Source of the DNA: Celeribacter indicus
GTDB taxonomy: Bacteria > Pseudomonadota > Alphaproteobacteria > Rhodobacterales > Rhodobacteraceae
Length of the DNA: 64,000 nucleotides
Reading direction: 5' to 3'
Assembly: GCF_000819565.1 (NCBI RefSeq)
Contig: NZ_CP004394.1
Location: 1-64,000 of the forward strand
A program made the translations under genes and the position numbers. The stretch's first letter is position 1; each line of letters starts with the position of its first letter. Shown one piece after another: positions 1-8,381 of this stretch. A model generated the notes under the pieces. That model had not been told where the DNA came from, made no database searches, and saw only the letters and a list, made by a program, of their open reading frames with translations.

Positions 1-1176
1 ATGCGCGACGCAATTCAGATCAACCAGCGGGTCCGCGAGAATGCGGAGAACCTCTCCGCCGCGCTCGAAAGCCATATGCTGAGCGTCTTCGCGCCCGACG
101 CGCGCAAGGAGTTGCGGCGCTTCTCCGCCGGCGAGGCGGCCGAACTCCTCGGCATTTCCGCGAGCTTCCTGCGCAAGCTGCATTTCGACGGCAAGGTGCC
201 CGAGGTGCATACCTCCCCCGGCGGCCGCCGGCATTACACCGCCTCCGACATCCGCGACATCCGGCGGGTGCTGGAGGCCTCGGCCAAGACGCCCGGCGCC
301 TATCTCAAGGGCCGGCGCGCGGGTGACAAGGTGCAGGTCCTGTCCTTCCTCAACTTCAAGGGCGGCTCCGGCAAGACCACGAGCGCGGTCCATACCGCAC
401 AGCGCCTCGCGCTGAAAGGCTATCGCGTGCTCTGCGTCGACATCGACCCGCAAGCGTCCCTGACCACGCTCTTCGGCTATCGGCCGGAGGTGGATTTCCT
501 CGAAAGCGGCACGATCTACGACGCGATCCGCTATGAGGATCCGGTGCCCTTCTCCGCCATCGTGCAGGAAACCTTCTTCACCGGGATCGACCTCGCCCCC
601 GCCGGGCTGATGCTCCAGGAATTCGAACACGAAACCCCCCGCGCGCTGATGCACAACATCCAGCCGCCGTTCTTTTCGCGCATGGCCGCGGCGCTCCAGG
701 AGGTCGAGTCGCATTACGACGTGATCATCTTCGATTGTCCGCCGCAACTGGGCTACCTGACCATGTCCGCGCTCTGCGCCTCGACCGGCGTGCTGATCAC
801 CATCGTGCCGAACATGCTCGACGTCGCCTCGATGTCGCAATTCCTGCAAATGAGCGCCGACCTGCTCGATGTCGTGTCAAATGCGGGCGCGGGGATGGAT
901 TTCGACTTCCTGCGCTTCCTGATCAACCGTTACGAACCCAACGACGGGCCGCAGCAACAGGTCGTCGCCTTCCTGCGCCAGCTGTTCAGCCAGGAAGTCA
1001 TGGTCTCCGCCATGCTCAAATCCACCGCGATCTCCGACGCGGGGCTCACGCATCAGACCGTCTATGAAGTGGATCGCAGCCAGTTCAACCGCAACACCTA
1101 TGACCGCGCGGTCGATTCACTAAATGCTGTCAATGATGAAATAGAATCCTTGCTCCAGACATCTTGGAGACGCTAA
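1..1176 (+). CDS. repA: RepA, ParA-type partition ATPase of the repABC operon
   Basis: A 391-residue ParA/MinD-family ATPase that segregates the replicon with RepB and, in repABC systems, also represses its own operon. Residues about 41-80 form a MerR-like helix-turn-helix with the typical GRRHYT stretch, the N-terminal DNA-binding part of plasmid RepA. The deviant Walker A box KGGSGKTT is at residues 120-127, the VDIDPQ box at about 146-151, and a Walker B-like IIFDCPP near 243. The ATG is the first base of the window, so the promoter is not visible. The stop codon overlaps the start of repB, which indicates translational coupling. Family assignment is firm. Confidence 0.95.
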   Translation: MRDAIQINQRVRENAENLSAALESHMLSVFAPDARKELRRFSAGEAAELLGISASFLRKLHFDGKVPEVHTSPGGRRHYTASDIRDIRRVLEASAKTPGAYLKGRRAGDKVQVLSFLNFKGGSGKTTSAVHTAQRLALKGYRVLCVDIDPQASLTTLFGYRPEVDFLESGTIYDAIRYEDPVPFSAIVQETFFTGIDLAPAGLMLQEFEHETPRALMHNIQPPFFSRMAAALQEVESHYDVIIFDCPPQLGYLTMSALCASTGVLITIVPNMLDVASMSQFLQMSADLLDVVSNAGAGMDFDFLRFLINRYEPNDGPQQQVVAFLRQLFSQEVMVSAMLKSTAISDAGLTHQTVYEVDRSQFNRNTYDRAVDSLNAVNDEIESLLQTSWRR

Positions 1177-2141
1177 TGGCACGCAAAGGCATACTTTCGA
1201 CCCAGATCCCGCAGAAAGCGGATGCGAAACCGCAGGTGAAACCGCGCATGATGCCGCAGGGCGCCGTCGGTGCGCTGCAAAGCTCGCTGTCGCGGCTTCA
1301 GGAAAACGCGGTGCAGGACATCGACCCGACGCTGATCGACGAGGCCGGGCTCGAGGACCGGCTCGGCCTCGACTGGACGGCGCAACGGCAGCTCGAGGAC
1401 TCGATTCGCACCTACGGGCAACAGGTGCCGGTGCTCCTGCGCCCCAATCCGGCCAGGCCGGGCCGCTATGAAATCGTCTACGGCCGCCGCCGGCTCATCG
1501 CGCTCAAGGCGATCGGCCAGCCGGTGAAGGCGATGATCCGGCAGCTCGACGATCAGGCGCTGGTGATGGCGCAGGGGCAGGAAAACACCGCGCGGCAGGA
1601 CCTGAGCTTCATCGAGAAGGCGAATTTCGCGGCCCAGCTCCAGGAGGCCGGCTATGACCGGCAGACAATCGCCGCCGCGCTGTCCATGGACCTGCCGATG
1701 GTGAGCCGGATGCTCAAGGTGGGCACGGCGTTCAAGACCGAATTCCTGCGCAAGATCGGCTCCGCCCCCTCCATCGGGCGGGAACGCTGGATGCTGCTGG
1801 TGAAATGTTTCGAGGAGGATCCCTCCGCCCGGACACGGGCGCGGACCGCCACGGCACAGCTCGAATTTTCCTCCCTTTCCTCGGACGATCGGTTCGAGAC
1901 CGTGCTGGCACGCGCCCAGGGCGGCCCGGCCCCCTCCCCTGCCCCGTCGGACAGCGTCAAGCGGCAGGTCATCGCGGAGGACGGGCAGACCCTTGCCGAG
2001 GTGAAGGCGACCCGCCGCGGCACCGCCGTGACGTTTCCGGCGCGGGAGGACGAGGGATTCGCAACCTGGATCGCGGAGAATGCCGACGATCTGGTTCAGG
2101 AGCTTCACGCCCGCTGGCAACAAGGCCGGGCGGAAGATTGA
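1176..2141 (+). CDS. repB: RepB, ParB-type centromere-binding protein
   Basis: A 321-residue ParB/Spo0J-family protein, the centromere-binding partner of RepA. The ParB nuclease-like region is visible at about residues 50-140 (RPNPARPGRYEIVYGRRR, then GQENTARQDLSFIEKA), followed by a helix-turn-helix. I chose the ATG at 1176, which overlaps the repA stop as TAATG and has GGAG eight bases upstream. A TTG at 1164 would add four residues. Its likely targets are the 16-bp palindromes downstream of repC. It lies between repA and repC on the same strand, the standard repABC order. Confidence 0.94.
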   Translation: MARKGILSTQIPQKADAKPQVKPRMMPQGAVGALQSSLSRLQENAVQDIDPTLIDEAGLEDRLGLDWTAQRQLEDSIRTYGQQVPVLLRPNPARPGRYEIVYGRRRLIALKAIGQPVKAMIRQLDDQALVMAQGQENTARQDLSFIEKANFAAQLQEAGYDRQTIAAALSMDLPMVSRMLKVGTAFKTEFLRKIGSAPSIGRERWMLLVKCFEEDPSARTRARTATAQLEFSSLSSDDRFETVLARAQGGPAPSPAPSDSVKRQVIAEDGQTLAEVKATRRGTAVTFPAREDEGFATWIAENADDLVQELHARWQQGRAED

Positions 2142-2179
2142 GGACAAGAGAGCAACAAGGAGGCACGTAGACGGACACA

Positions 2180-2230
2180 AAAGAAAAGCCCCCCAGGACA
2201 AACCCGGAAGGCCCTTCTAGAACTTAAGCA
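2180..2230 (-). ncRNA. Candidate counter-transcribed RNA (ctRNA/inc) in the repB-repC gap
   Basis: repABC replicons encode a short antisense RNA between repB and repC that limits RepC synthesis. Here the minus strand has a promoter-like TTGACA followed after 17 bases by ATATTC (2237-2265), then about 50 bases ending in an intrinsic terminator. The terminator stem pairs 2206-2212 with 2188-2194 (GCCTTCC with GGGGGGC, two G-U pairs) around an 11-base loop. It is followed by TTTTCTT (2187-2181). The transcript ends are inferred, not measured. Confidence 0.6.
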
Positions 2231-2236
2231 CCTCTG

Positions 2237-2265
2237 GAATATCCCTTCCCCGCCTCTCCTGTCAA
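2237..2265 (-). promoter_or_regulatory. Minus-strand sigma70-like promoter for the ctRNA
   Basis: Read on the minus strand, a consensus TTGACA (bases 2265-2260) is followed by a 17-base spacer and ATATTC (2242-2237); an 18-base spacer with TATTCC is equally possible. It points away from repC and directly into the terminator-ended ctRNA candidate. Confidence 0.55.
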
Positions 2266-2316
2266 CTCCGCTCGCGCGAGTGGGGCGTGGATTTTGTTGT
2301 CTTTCGTGAAAATTTC

Positions 2317-3507
2317 ATGCGACATGCGACCGATTTCTCCATCGGGCGGCCGGTTTCGGCTTGCCTGCCGACAGGTTCCGCCGGACAGGCACCGGCGGAC
2401 AGCCCGGACAAATGGGCCCTGCTCACCACCTTCACCGCGGCGGTTCCCGAATACGGGCTGTCGCATCGCGCGGTGACGGTGCTGCGCGCGCTGCTGAGCT
2501 TCTTTCCGAAACGCGAATTGCCAGCCGGCAAGGGCGCCGCCATCGTCTTCCCCTCGAACACCACGCTCTCCGAACGTCTCGGCGGGATGCCCGAGAGCAC
2601 GCTGCGCCGCCATCTTCGCCAGCTCGTCGACACCGGCTTCATCGCGCGGCACGACAGTCCGAACGGCAAGCGCTTCGCCCGCGCGCTCGGCACGGAGATC
2701 CGCGCCGCCTTCGGCTTCGACCTCTCGCCGCTGGCCCGCCGCGCCGGGGAGTTGGCCCAGGTCGCCGCACGGCTGACACGACGGGCGGAGGAGATCGCGC
2801 TGCTGCGGGCGGCGATCCTCGCGCACCGCAACGACCTTCTGACGCTCTGCGAGGTTCAGGGCAGGGATCCCGCCGCCTTCGCCGCGCTCCTCGACTTCAC
2901 GCGGCTGATGTTGCGGCGCAAGGTCGGGCCGGAGGAGCTTCGCGCCCTCGACACCCGGCTGTCCGCCACGATCGCCACGCTGGCGGCCCCGCAGGACCCT
3001 GTGGAAACGGCCGGGGAAATACCGTCGGAAACACCGGAAACGAGCGTCAGCAACAGCGAAAATGAGCGGCACATACAGACAGAAAAAAAATCTGTTTCTG
3101 ACTCTGAAGGCCGGGGCAGGGACCGGACCCGTTCCGAGAACGACACCGGACCGCACCGGGCACCCCCGCTCCAGCTCCAGGACATCCCGACCACCTTCCC
3201 GACGTTCAGCGAATTCTTTCCCGAGAAGATTGTCAGCTGGCAAATGCTGCGCGACCGCACCGAGCTTCTCATTCCGATGCTGGGGATCGACAGGCCCGTC
3301 CATGTCGAAGCACGGCGGGGAATGGGCGAGGACACGGCAAGTCTCGTGGTCCTCTGCATCCTCGAGAGGTTCGCGGAAATCGACGCACCCGGCGCCTACC
3401 TCCGCCGCCTGTCGCGCCTCGCCGCGCGGGGGCTGTTCGACGTCGTCCCGATGCTCGCCGCCCAAAGGGCCCGCGTCGCGCAGGCCGCGGGGAAAATTGT
3501 CAGCTGA
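2317..3507 (+). CDS. repC: RepC replication initiator
   Basis: A 396-residue RepC protein, the initiator essential for repABC replicons. The core is recognisable from PDKWALL through the winged-helix stretch MPESTLRRHLRQL and RHDSPNGKRFARA; a low-complexity linker separates it from a C-terminal domain. A GTG at 2287 in the same frame would add ten residues. I prefer the ATG at 2317 because the distance from there to the PDKW motif matches the spacing I remember in other rhodobacterial RepC proteins. Neither start has a strong ribosome binding site. The stop codon lies inside the first perfect copy of the 16-bp palindrome, and a degenerate copy lies within the gene at 3229-3244. Confidence 0.92.
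   Translation: MRHATDFSIGRPVSACLPTGSAGQAPADSPDKWALLTTFTAAVPEYGLSHRAVTVLRALLSFFPKRELPAGKGAAIVFPSNTTLSERLGGMPESTLRRHLRQLVDTGFIARHDSPNGKRFARALGTEIRAAFGFDLSPLARRAGELAQVAARLTRRAEEIALLRAAILAHRNDLLTLCEVQGRDPAAFAALLDFTRLMLRRKVGPEELRALDTRLSATIATLAAPQDPVETAGEIPSETPETSVSNSENERHIQTEKKSVSDSEGRGRDRTRSENDTGPHRAPPLQLQDIPTTFPTFSEFFPEKIVSWQMLRDRTELLIPMLGIDRPVHVEARRGMGEDTASLVVLCILERFAEIDAPGAYLRRLSRLAARGLFDVVPMLAAQRARVAQAAGKIVS
3229..3244 (+). repeat. Degenerate parS-like palindrome inside repC
   Basis: The sequence ATTGTCAGCTGGCAAA matches the downstream palindrome ATTGTCAGCTGACAAT at 14 of 16 positions. It is in the same reading phase as the copy at the repC stop codon: both encode K-I-V-S, continuing into W-Q here and ending at a stop there. 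Confidence 0.6.
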
Positions 3508-4001
3508 CAATTTTTCGTCCGGGGGAGGCGCGCGGCGGGAGGTGCTGCATCAATTGTCAGCTGACAATTTTGCGGAGCGGTTGCAAAGGCCGGCCCGCGA
3601 CAGCCGCGCCGGGCGCCATCGCAGGCCCCTGCGCCACCGGCCGAGATCGCGATTGTCAGCTGACAATTTTCAGGATGGATGAGATCTATTTCCACCGCCA
3701 CCCCCTCCCGGACGGCCCACGGCCGGCCGAAATTGTCAGCTGACAATTTCTGGCTCCGACGAAAAATGCCCACGATCGCGACGGGACGACGCCGATTGTC
3801 AGCTGACAATTTTTGCGCGCGGGTGGGCCGGCCTCCGGCGCTGAGAGCGGGACCGGAGCTTCGTCAACCGCCAGAGCGGCGCTGACCACCGTGGCGATTG
3901 TCAGCTGACAATTTCACGACCTGCTACGGACAAAAGCCCCGGCCTTCTCCCCGGATCCTCGATAGCCCTGCGCCCGGTTGCGACGATTGTCAGCTGACAA
4001 T
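3496..4001. repeat. Array of seven perfect 16-bp palindromes (parS-like centromere)
   Basis: Seven exact copies of ATTGTCAGCTGACAAT start at 3496, 3553, 3652, 3732, 3795, 3897 and 3986. Spacings between copies are 57, 99, 80, 63, 102 and 89 bases. The first copy extends to a 22-bp perfect palindrome (3493-3514) and contains the repC stop codon. The repeats lie in an otherwise gene-free stretch of about 550 bases (3508-4062), where the reading frames on both strands look like chance openings. Clustered 16-bp palindromes downstream of repC are the known place for RepB-binding parS sites in some rhizobial repABC plasmids, so this is the likely centromere and an incompatibility determinant. Confidence 0.85.
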
Positions 4002-4062
4002 TTTTCCGAACGGCCCACCCGCGCGGTGCCAGAAAGACATGGAGGGCAGCGGGGCAGGGCGC

Positions 4063-4536
4063 TCACTCCGCGGCGCCGAGCGCGGCGAGCAGGTCCTCGA
4101 TTTCGTCCAGAAGCGTTCCGATCCGCTCGCGTCCGACCGCCTCTTCGATCTCCGCGAGGATCCGCGCGTTCTGCGGTGCGAGCCTGTCGAGAAAGCTTTG
4201 GCCCTCCGCGGTAAGGCTGACAATCCGTCGCCGCCGGTCCTCCGCCTCCCGCCGCGTGTGGAGGAACCCGCGCGCCTCGAGCCGGCGCATGATGCGGGTG
4301 AGGGAGGGGGCGAGCAGCCCCGCGCGGGTCGCGAGAGGGCCGGCCTCCGTCTCCCCGAATTCCGCGAGCACCCGCAGGACGCGCCATTGCGGCTCGGTCA
4401 CGTCATGGGCGGCGAGCATCGGGCGAAAGCGATCCATCACGCCCTCCCGTGCCCGCAGGAGCGCGACCGGAAGCGTCCCGGAGATCCGGGGGGCGGACTC
4501 CGGCGGGGCTGTCCCGTGTTTCGGCGGTTCCTGCAT
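4063..4536 (-). CDS. MarR-family regulator, HpaR-like
   Basis: A 157-residue winged-helix regulator. LPVALLRAREGVMDRFRP followed by VTEPQWRVLRVLAEFGE is the pattern of the HpaR branch of MarR (homoprotocatechuate operon repressor type). The wing follows at about LLAPSLTRIMRRLEARG and TRREAEDRRRRIVSL. The frame is open much further upstream, but those residues look non-coding, so I start at the ATG at 4536. A perfect TTAACATGTTAA palindrome 33 bases upstream suggests autorepression. No aromatic-catabolism gene lies next to it, so its target is unknown; it sits alone between the parS array and the dimethylglycine dehydrogenase terminator. Confidence 0.8.
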   Translation of the reverse strand: MQEPPKHGTAPPESAPRISGTLPVALLRAREGVMDRFRPMLAAHDVTEPQWRVLRVLAEFGETEAGPLATRAGLLAPSLTRIMRRLEARGFLHTRREAEDRRRRIVSLTAEGQSFLDRLAPQNARILAEIEEAVGRERIGTLLDEIEDLLAALGAAE

Positions 4537-4568
4537 CGCGACTCCCGGCCGGCTGACAATGATGGTAA

Positions 4569-4580
4569 TTAACATGTTAA
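4569..4580. promoter_or_regulatory. Palindromic operator candidate of the MarR gene
   Basis: TTAACATGTTAA is a perfect 12-bp palindrome in an AT-rich island, 33 bases upstream of the MarR start codon. MarR dimers bind such short dyads over their own promoters. The assignment rests on position and symmetry only. Confidence 0.5.
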
Positions 4581-4653
4581 CTAAATACGCGCACAGAGTC
4601 ATCCGTCCTCGCGCGCCCGGCCGGTGCAGGGGAGTGGGGCAGGGGGGCAGCCA

Positions 4654-4685
4654 CGAAAAAGGGCGCGGGATTTCCCCCGCGCCCT
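4654..4685 (-). terminator. Intrinsic terminator after dimethylglycine dehydrogenase
   Basis: On the minus strand a perfect 10-bp stem (AGGGCGCGGG with CCCGCGCCCT), a six-base loop and a following T5 run form a textbook Rho-independent terminator. It begins 19 bases beyond the stop codon of the dehydrogenase and closes the etfBA-purU-folD-DMGDH operon. Confidence 0.9.
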
Positions 4686-4703
4686 CACGCGTTCTCCCCG
4701 CGA

Positions 4704-7265
4704 TCAGCTCCGCGGTTTCAGGTTCTGCGGATCGTAGAGCGGCGCATAGCCGACGCCCGCCACCTCGACGGGATAGACCTCGTCGAAATAGGAGATCTCG
4801 AGCTTGCGCCCCACCTCGCAATAGTCCCAGGGCAGGTAGGCGAGCGCGATGTTCCTGCCGATGCTCGGCCCGAAGGCAATCGAGGTCGTGTAGGAGCGGC
4901 GGCCGAGCGCGTCGACCAGCGTCTCCCCCGTCGCCGGGTCGAGCACCGGCTGGGACCCGACCGGATAGCGCGCGACGCCGGTGCTGTCGATATTGTCGGT
5001 CATCACCAGCGTGCAGAGCATGGCCGGCTGATGCGCGCGGGCGCGGTATTCGAGATGTTTCTCCTTGCCGCGGAACTCCGCCTCCTTGACCTTCGGCCGG
5101 GCGAGATCCGCCTCGTAGAGGTTGTATTGCGTGATCAGGTCGGCGTTCTGGAGCCGCAGCGACTTCTCCAGCCGCCGCGAATTCGCATAGGTCTCGACCC
5201 CCACCGCAATGATGCCGGTTGCCCGCAGCGCATCCCAGACGGCCAGCCCGTCCTCATAGCGCATGTGCAGCTCCCAGCCCTGTTCGCCGACATAGGAAAT
5301 GCGGAAGGCGGAGACCTTCCTGCCCGCGATCTCGATGGTGCGGATCGCCGCAAAGGGGAAATTCTCCACCTCGAGCCTCTCCGGCTCGGCCACGACCTTT
5401 TTCAGCGTCTCGCGCGCGTTCGGGCCCCAGATGCCGATGGTGGTGTAATCCTCCGTCACGTCGGTGATGGTGACGTCGAGCCCGCGGTCCTGCGCCATGC
5501 GCCGCATGTAGACGAGGTCGCGCGGCCCCGCATCGGCGCCGTTCACGAGCCGGCAGCGGTCCTCCATGCGGAACACCGTGAAATCGGCGCGGACATTGCC
5601 CTCGTCGTCGAGCATGTGGGTATAGATCCCCTTGCCGATAGTCGCCTCCCCGCCGATCTTCGCGGCGCAGAGATATTCCATCAGCGCGACATGGTCCGGC
5701 CCGGCGATGTCGGTCATGTGGAAATGCGACAGGTTGATCAGGCCGCAATCCGCGCTCATCTCGAGCTGTTCGGCATTCGACACGCGCCAGAAATGGCGGT
5801 TGTCCCATTCGTTCTCCCGCACCGGCACCTGGTCGGCGTATTTTTCCAGCAGGTGCTCGTTGGCGGCATAGCCATGCGCCCGTTCCCAGCCGCCCAGCTC
5901 CATGAAATAGCCGCCGAGCTCCACCTCGCGCTCATGGAACGGCGAGCGGCGGATGCCGCGGCCGTTGGCGAAGGGTTCGCGCGTGTGCACCGGCGGGTTG
6001 TAGATCTTCGCCGCCGTCTCCTCGCAGCGGCCCCGGATGAACTCGGGGTCGAGCTGGAAATCGTTGAAGCGCGCGTAGTCGATCGCGTGGTGGTCGATAT
6101 GGGTGCGGCCGTGGGTCATCCAGTCGGCAATGAGCTTGCCCATGCCGGGGCCGTCCTTGACCCAGATCGCGACCGCGTACCACAGGCCCCGCAGCTTGCG
6201 GCTTTCGCCCATCGACGGGCCGCCGTCGGTGGTGGTTTGCAGCAACCCGTTGAAGGAATGGCTTTCGTTGAAGCCGAGATCGCCGAGGATCGGGGTCAGT
6301 TCCATGGCGCGTTCGAGCGGTTCGATGACGTCCTCGAGCTCGAGATCGCGCTGCGAGGGCGACAGGCGCGCCTGGTCCTTTTCGAGGATCTCGCGCGGAT
6401 GCACGAGGCGCGGGTTCTTCTCGTAGTAATAGCCCCATTCGATCTGGCCGCCCTCGGTCGATTTCGGATCGCCGGTGTCGCGCAGATAGGCGGAGTTGCC
6501 CTGGTCGCGCAGCAGCGGATAGCCGATCTCCTTGCCGGTGCCGGCGAAGGCGTCATAGGGCCCGAAGAAGGTCAGCGGGTGGTCGACCGGCATCACCGGA
6601 AGGTCTTCGCCCGCCATCTCCGCGATCAGCCGGCCCCAGAGACCGGCACAGACGACGACGTGATCGGCCATGATCGTGCCGCGGGTGGTCTTCACCCCGG
6701 TGATGCGCCCGTCCTCGGAGATCAGCTCGAGCGCGGAGGTGTTGGCGAAGGCGGTGAGCTTGCCGGCCGCCACGCCCGCGTCCACGAGCTTGCCCGCCAC
6801 GGTCTGCGACCGCGGGATGACGAGCCCGGCGTCCGGATCCCACATCGCGCCCTGGATCTGGTCCTCCTCGAGCAGGGGGAATTTCTCCTTCGCCTCGGCG
6901 GCGGAGATCATCCGCACATTGGTGCCGAAGGCCCGGCCGGAATCGACCCGGCGCTTCAGTTCGGCCATGCGTTCGTCATCGCCCACGCGCGCGACCTCGA
7001 GCCCGCCGATCCGGGCGTAATGGCCCATCTTCTCGTAGAAATCCATCGAATACATCGTGGACCAGGTCGAGAGCAGGTCATGGCTCGTCGCATAGCAGAA
7101 GTCCGAGGCATGGGCCGTGGAGCCGATGTCGGTCGGGATGCCGGACTTGTCGATGCCGACGATCCCGTCCCAGCCGTTTTCGATGAGGTGATGCGCGACG
7201 GAGGCACCGACGATGCCGCCGAGGCCGACGATGACGACGTTCGCCCTGTTGGGAAATGCGGACAT
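4704..7265 (-). CDS. Dimethylglycine dehydrogenase family flavoprotein (FAD + GcvT domains)
   Basis: An 853-residue protein of the dimethylglycine/sarcosine dehydrogenase family. The N-terminal FAD domain begins with VVIVGLGGIVGASVAHHL; the His in the GSTAHASDF segment matches the position of covalent flavin attachment in this family. A linker domain is followed by a GcvT/aminomethyltransferase half (about 430-853) that binds tetrahydrofolate. Expected reaction: dimethylglycine to sarcosine, passing the methyl group to THF and electrons to ETF. etfBA, purU and folD lie upstream in the same operon, which supports this. Sarcosine as substrate is possible, but a full SoxBDAG oxidase is encoded elsewhere in the window. 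The start at 7265 has AAGGA at good spacing; an ATG at 7274 is too close to it. Confidence 0.85.
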   Translation of the reverse strand: MSAFPNRANVVIVGLGGIVGASVAHHLIENGWDGIVGIDKSGIPTDIGSTAHASDFCYATSHDLLSTWSTMYSMDFYEKMGHYARIGGLEVARVGDDERMAELKRRVDSGRAFGTNVRMISAAEAKEKFPLLEEDQIQGAMWDPDAGLVIPRSQTVAGKLVDAGVAAGKLTAFANTSALELISEDGRITGVKTTRGTIMADHVVVCAGLWGRLIAEMAGEDLPVMPVDHPLTFFGPYDAFAGTGKEIGYPLLRDQGNSAYLRDTGDPKSTEGGQIEWGYYYEKNPRLVHPREILEKDQARLSPSQRDLELEDVIEPLERAMELTPILGDLGFNESHSFNGLLQTTTDGGPSMGESRKLRGLWYAVAIWVKDGPGMGKLIADWMTHGRTHIDHHAIDYARFNDFQLDPEFIRGRCEETAAKIYNPPVHTREPFANGRGIRRSPFHEREVELGGYFMELGGWERAHGYAANEHLLEKYADQVPVRENEWDNRHFWRVSNAEQLEMSADCGLINLSHFHMTDIAGPDHVALMEYLCAAKIGGEATIGKGIYTHMLDDEGNVRADFTVFRMEDRCRLVNGADAGPRDLVYMRRMAQDRGLDVTITDVTEDYTTIGIWGPNARETLKKVVAEPERLEVENFPFAAIRTIEIAGRKVSAFRISYVGEQGWELHMRYEDGLAVWDALRATGIIAVGVETYANSRRLEKSLRLQNADLITQYNLYEADLARPKVKEAEFRGKEKHLEYRARAHQPAMLCTLVMTDNIDSTGVARYPVGSQPVLDPATGETLVDALGRRSYTTSIAFGPSIGRNIALAYLPWDYCEVGRKLEISYFDEVYPVEVAGVGYAPLYDPQNLKPRS

Positions 7266-7306
7266 TTCTCTCATTCCTTCTTTTCGAGATGTCTGTCTGT
7301 TGGTCT

Positions 7307-7395
7307 GCGTGGCGGCGCCACGCGCGGGAGGCCGGGTCCATCGCCCGGCCCCGGAACCGACGAGAGCCGCGCAGGGGGAATGTCCCCTGCGCGGC
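7307..7395. repeat. Three consecutive hairpins in the folD-DMGDH gap
   Basis: Three perfect inverted repeats are packed into 89 bases. They are GCGTGGC/GCCACGC (7307-7313 with 7317-7323), GGCCGGG/CCCGGCC (7330-7336 with 7344-7350), and a 12-bp stem GCCGCGCAGGGG/CCCCTGCGCGGC (7366-7377 with 7384-7395). None has a T run on either side, so they are more likely mRNA-stabilising or processing elements between two operon genes than terminators. Confidence 0.65.
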
Positions 7396-7431
7396 CGGTC
7401 CATGTGTCGCGGATCTGATCCCCGCGCATTG

Positions 7432-8319
7432 TCATCCGTCCAGGTCCGGCACCGGCAGCCCCCTGCGCCGGCAGGCGGCGACAAGCGTGTTGTGCATCAG
7501 GCTCATGATCGTCATCGGTCCGACGCCGCCCGGCACCGGGGTGATCGCGCGGGCGCGCTCGGCGGCGGCGGCGAAATCGACGTCGCCCACGAGCAGCGTC
7601 CGGCCGTCGCGCAGCACGCGGCTCGTGCCGACGTCGATCACGGTCGCGCCCGGCTTGATCCATTCGCCGCGGATCATCTCCGCCTGGCCGACGGCGGCGA
7701 CGACGATATCGGCCCGCGCGACCTTTTCGGGCAGGTCGCGGCTGCGCGAATGCGCCATGGTCACGGTGCAGTTCTCCGCCAGCAGGAGCTGCGCCATCGG
7801 CTTGCCCACGAGGATCGACCGCCCGATGACGATGGCATCGAGCCCGGCGAGGGAGCCGAGCGTTTCCCGCAGCAGCATGAGACAGCCGAGCGGCGTGCAG
7901 GACACGAGGCCCGGCAGGCCGGCGACGAGGTGGCCCGCGCTCAGCGGGTGCAGCCCGTCCACGTCCTTGCCGGGGTCGATCGCCTCGATCACCGCGCGGC
8001 TGTCGAGGGGGGAGGGCAGGGGGAGCTGCACGAGGATCCCGTCCACCGCCGCGTCGGCATTGAGCCCGGCGACGAGGGCGAGGAGTTCCTCCTGCGTCGT
8101 GTCGGCGGGCAGGCGGTGCTCGAAACTCTCCATCCCGAGCTTGCGCGCCATGCGGCCCTTGCTGCGGACGTAGATCTCGCTCGCGGGGTCGGTGCCGACG
8201 AGCACCACGGCGAGGCCCGGCGCGCGGCCGGTCCGGGCGGCGAAATCCGACGCTCCGGCCGCGATGCGGTCCCCGAGACCGGCGGCGAAGGCCTTTCCGT
8301 CGATGAGATGTGCGGTCAT
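7432..8319 (-). CDS. folD: FolD, methylene-THF dehydrogenase / methenyl-THF cyclohydrolase
   Basis: A 295-residue cytoplasmic bifunctional folate enzyme of normal family length. It oxidises 5,10-methylene-THF to methenyl-THF and hydrolyses that to 10-formyl-THF. The catalytic Tyr50 and Lys54 pair is visible in [19 protein letters not shown], the Rossmann segment [13 protein letters not shown] and the C-terminal [11 protein letters not shown] motif are all present. It sits between purU and the dimethylglycine dehydrogenase, so it plausibly handles the methylene-THF made by that enzyme and by sarcosine oxidase. A chromosomal housekeeping folD probably exists as well (inference). Confidence 0.95.
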   Translation of the reverse strand: MTAHLIDGKAFAAGLGDRIAAGASDFAARTGRAPGLAVVLVGTDPASEIYVRSKGRMARKLGMESFEHRLPADTTQEELLALVAGLNADAAVDGILVQLPLPSPLDSRAVIEAIDPGKDVDGLHPLSAGHLVAGLPGLVSCTPLGCLMLLRETLGSLAGLDAIVIGRSILVGKPMAQLLLAENCTVTMAHSRSRDLPEKVARADIVVAAVGQAEMIRGEWIKPGATVIDVGTSRVLRDGRTLLVGDVDFAAAAERARAITPVPGGVGPMTIMSLMHNTLVAACRRRGLPVPDLDG

Positions 8320-8381
8320 GCGCGAGAATCCTTTGCGGTTGCGGCGGAGGGGCAGGGGGCCGCCCCTCTCGCGGGCCGGGA

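Noticed and set aside
2317..3507. DnaA-like or RepA-type initiator instead of RepC
   Set aside because: The MPESTLRRHLRQL and RHDSPNGKR blocks and the repA-repB-repC order identify RepC.
3508..4062. Overlapping open frames on both strands through the palindrome array
   Set aside because: They are repeatedly built from the palindrome itself (LSADNF and NCQLTI in different frames), have no ribosome binding sites and show no protein-like composition.
4215..4560. Two further GGCTGACAAT half-sites of the parS palindrome near the MarR gene
   Set aside because: Only half the dyad matches, and one lies in coding sequence; probably chance.
4704..7265. DMSP demethylase (DmdA)
   Set aside because: DmdA is a single GcvT-fold protein less than half this length; this protein has a full N-terminal FAD domain.
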